A DNA stretch of 5,469 nucleotides from Bacteroidales bacterium 45-6 (GTDB taxonomy: Bacteria > Bacteroidota > Bacteroidia > Bacteroidales > Dysgonomonadaceae). Positions within the stretch are counted from its first letter, which is position 1, and every line of letters begins with the position of its first letter. The notes under the pieces were generated by a model. That model was not told where the DNA came from. It did no database searches and saw nothing but the letters and a program-made list of their open reading frames with translations. The stretch covers positions 1-5,469 of the forward strand of contig MKRS01000694.1 in NCBI GenBank assembly GCA_001897035.1. The letters run 5' to 3'. Positions 4,988 to 5,469 of the stretch are shown one piece after another. A program made the position numbers and the translations under genes.

Positions 4988-5469
4988 AGAATATCATTTG
5001 CAATCGTTTCCGCAAGAATTGGGCGACATAGGGAAGCTCAGGCAGATTGCCGAAAGGATTCTTCCTACGGAAGAGCTTCGCGGGAGCAGTGCTGATTTTA
5101 CTCCCGACGACGACATCAACCTGGCAAGTGTATTCGATTCCTTCTCAGCCATTCAAAACGGAAACTTTTTTAACCCCGAATTGAAGCAGATCTTCTTTCC
5201 TGAGCCGGTCTTGGATGCTTCCGGAAAGGATAAGCTGAACGAATCTGCCAAAAACGGCTTTGTGGAGTCCAATCCCTCCGTTGGAAAATTCTTCGACGAG
5301 CAGGATTTGTCGAAAGCCGCTTCCCACCAGGTGTTCAGCCCGGAGATTATCCGCAAGGATTTCCCCATTCTTCATCAACGGGTAAATGGCAAGCCGCTTA
5401 TTTGGTTCGACAATGCCGCCACCACGCAGAAACCGCAAGTGGTGATAGACGAAGTGGCAAAGTTTTACG
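4980..5469 (+). CDS. Encapsulin-cargo cysteine desulfurase, SufS-like (N-terminal part; cut by window end)
   Basis: A PLP enzyme removing sulfur from cysteine to give alanine and an enzyme persulfide. The frame stays open to the window end, giving 163 residues. The catalytic domain begins near residue 120: PEIIRKDFPIL (121-131), VNGKPLIWFDNAATTQKP (135-152) and VVIDEVAKFY match the start of SufS/CsdA class V aminotransferases. The PLP lysine and catalytic cysteine lie beyond the window. Before it are about 118 residues absent from ordinary SufS. They are acidic, rich in Asp, Asn, Ser and Pro, probably mostly disordered, with an early helix-like stretch (about 13-28) and three FF motifs (FFNPE 63-67, FFPEP 72-76, FFDEQ 104-108). 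Cargo desulfurases of family 2 encapsulins carry such an N-terminal extension to enter the shell, and this gene directly follows the shell gene. I chose the ATG at 4980 because it starts 13 bases after the shell stop; ATG 4970 is out of frame. Confidence 0.92.
   Translation, partial: MIEEYHLQSFPQELGDIGKLRQIAERILPTEELRGSSADFTPDDDINLASVFDSFSAIQNGNFFNPELKQIFFPEPVLDASGKDKLNESAKNGFVESNPSVGKFFDEQDLSKAASHQVFSPEIIRKDFPILHQRVNGKPLIWFDNAATTQKPQVVIDEVAKFY

Noticed and set aside
1..5469. CRISPR arrays, tRNA or rRNA genes, insertion sequences
   Set aside because: No spaced direct repeats, no cloverleaf or rRNA-like stretches, and no transposase or terminal inverted repeats were seen in reading the window.

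Overview
The window looks like a piece of a Bacteroidota chromosome. Gene starts lack Shine-Dalgarno motifs and sit in AT-rich leaders. Intergenic regions carry matches to the Bacteroidota -7 promoter element (TAnnTTTG). Coding DNA is of moderate GC with AT-rich gaps. The genus cannot be fixed from sequence alone.

Left part (1-1608): a divergent pair. On the minus strand is a LysR-type regulator whose last few codons are cut off by the window edge. On the plus strand is an MdaB-type NAD(P)H:quinone oxidoreductase. They share a 98-bp AT-rich promoter region, and a stem-loop that resembles a terminator follows mdaB.

Right part (1704-5469, running off the end): one tightly packed plus-strand operon of five genes, all linked to sulfur. 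In order they are cysteine synthase (cysK), a DsrE/DsrF-like sulfur-relay protein, a small TusA-like sulfurtransferase, a 479-residue family 2 encapsulin shell protein carrying an inserted cyclic-nucleotide-binding-like domain (family 2B layout), and the start of a SufS-like cysteine desulfurase. The desulfurase has an N-terminal extension of about 118 residues before the catalytic domain, as expected of an encapsulin cargo. Gaps between genes are 2, 52, 65 and 13 bases.

Inferred logic: CysK supplies cysteine, the packaged desulfurase strips its sulfur inside the protein shell, and the DsrE- and TusA-like proteins carry persulfide sulfur to or from the compartment or hand it to other acceptors. 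This is a sulfur-handling or sulfur-storing nanocompartment operon. Three features are unusual: a 2B-type shell is paired with a cysteine desulfurase, the sulfur-relay proteins are built into the operon, and the shell's nucleotide-binding fold has lost its expected phosphate-binding arginine.
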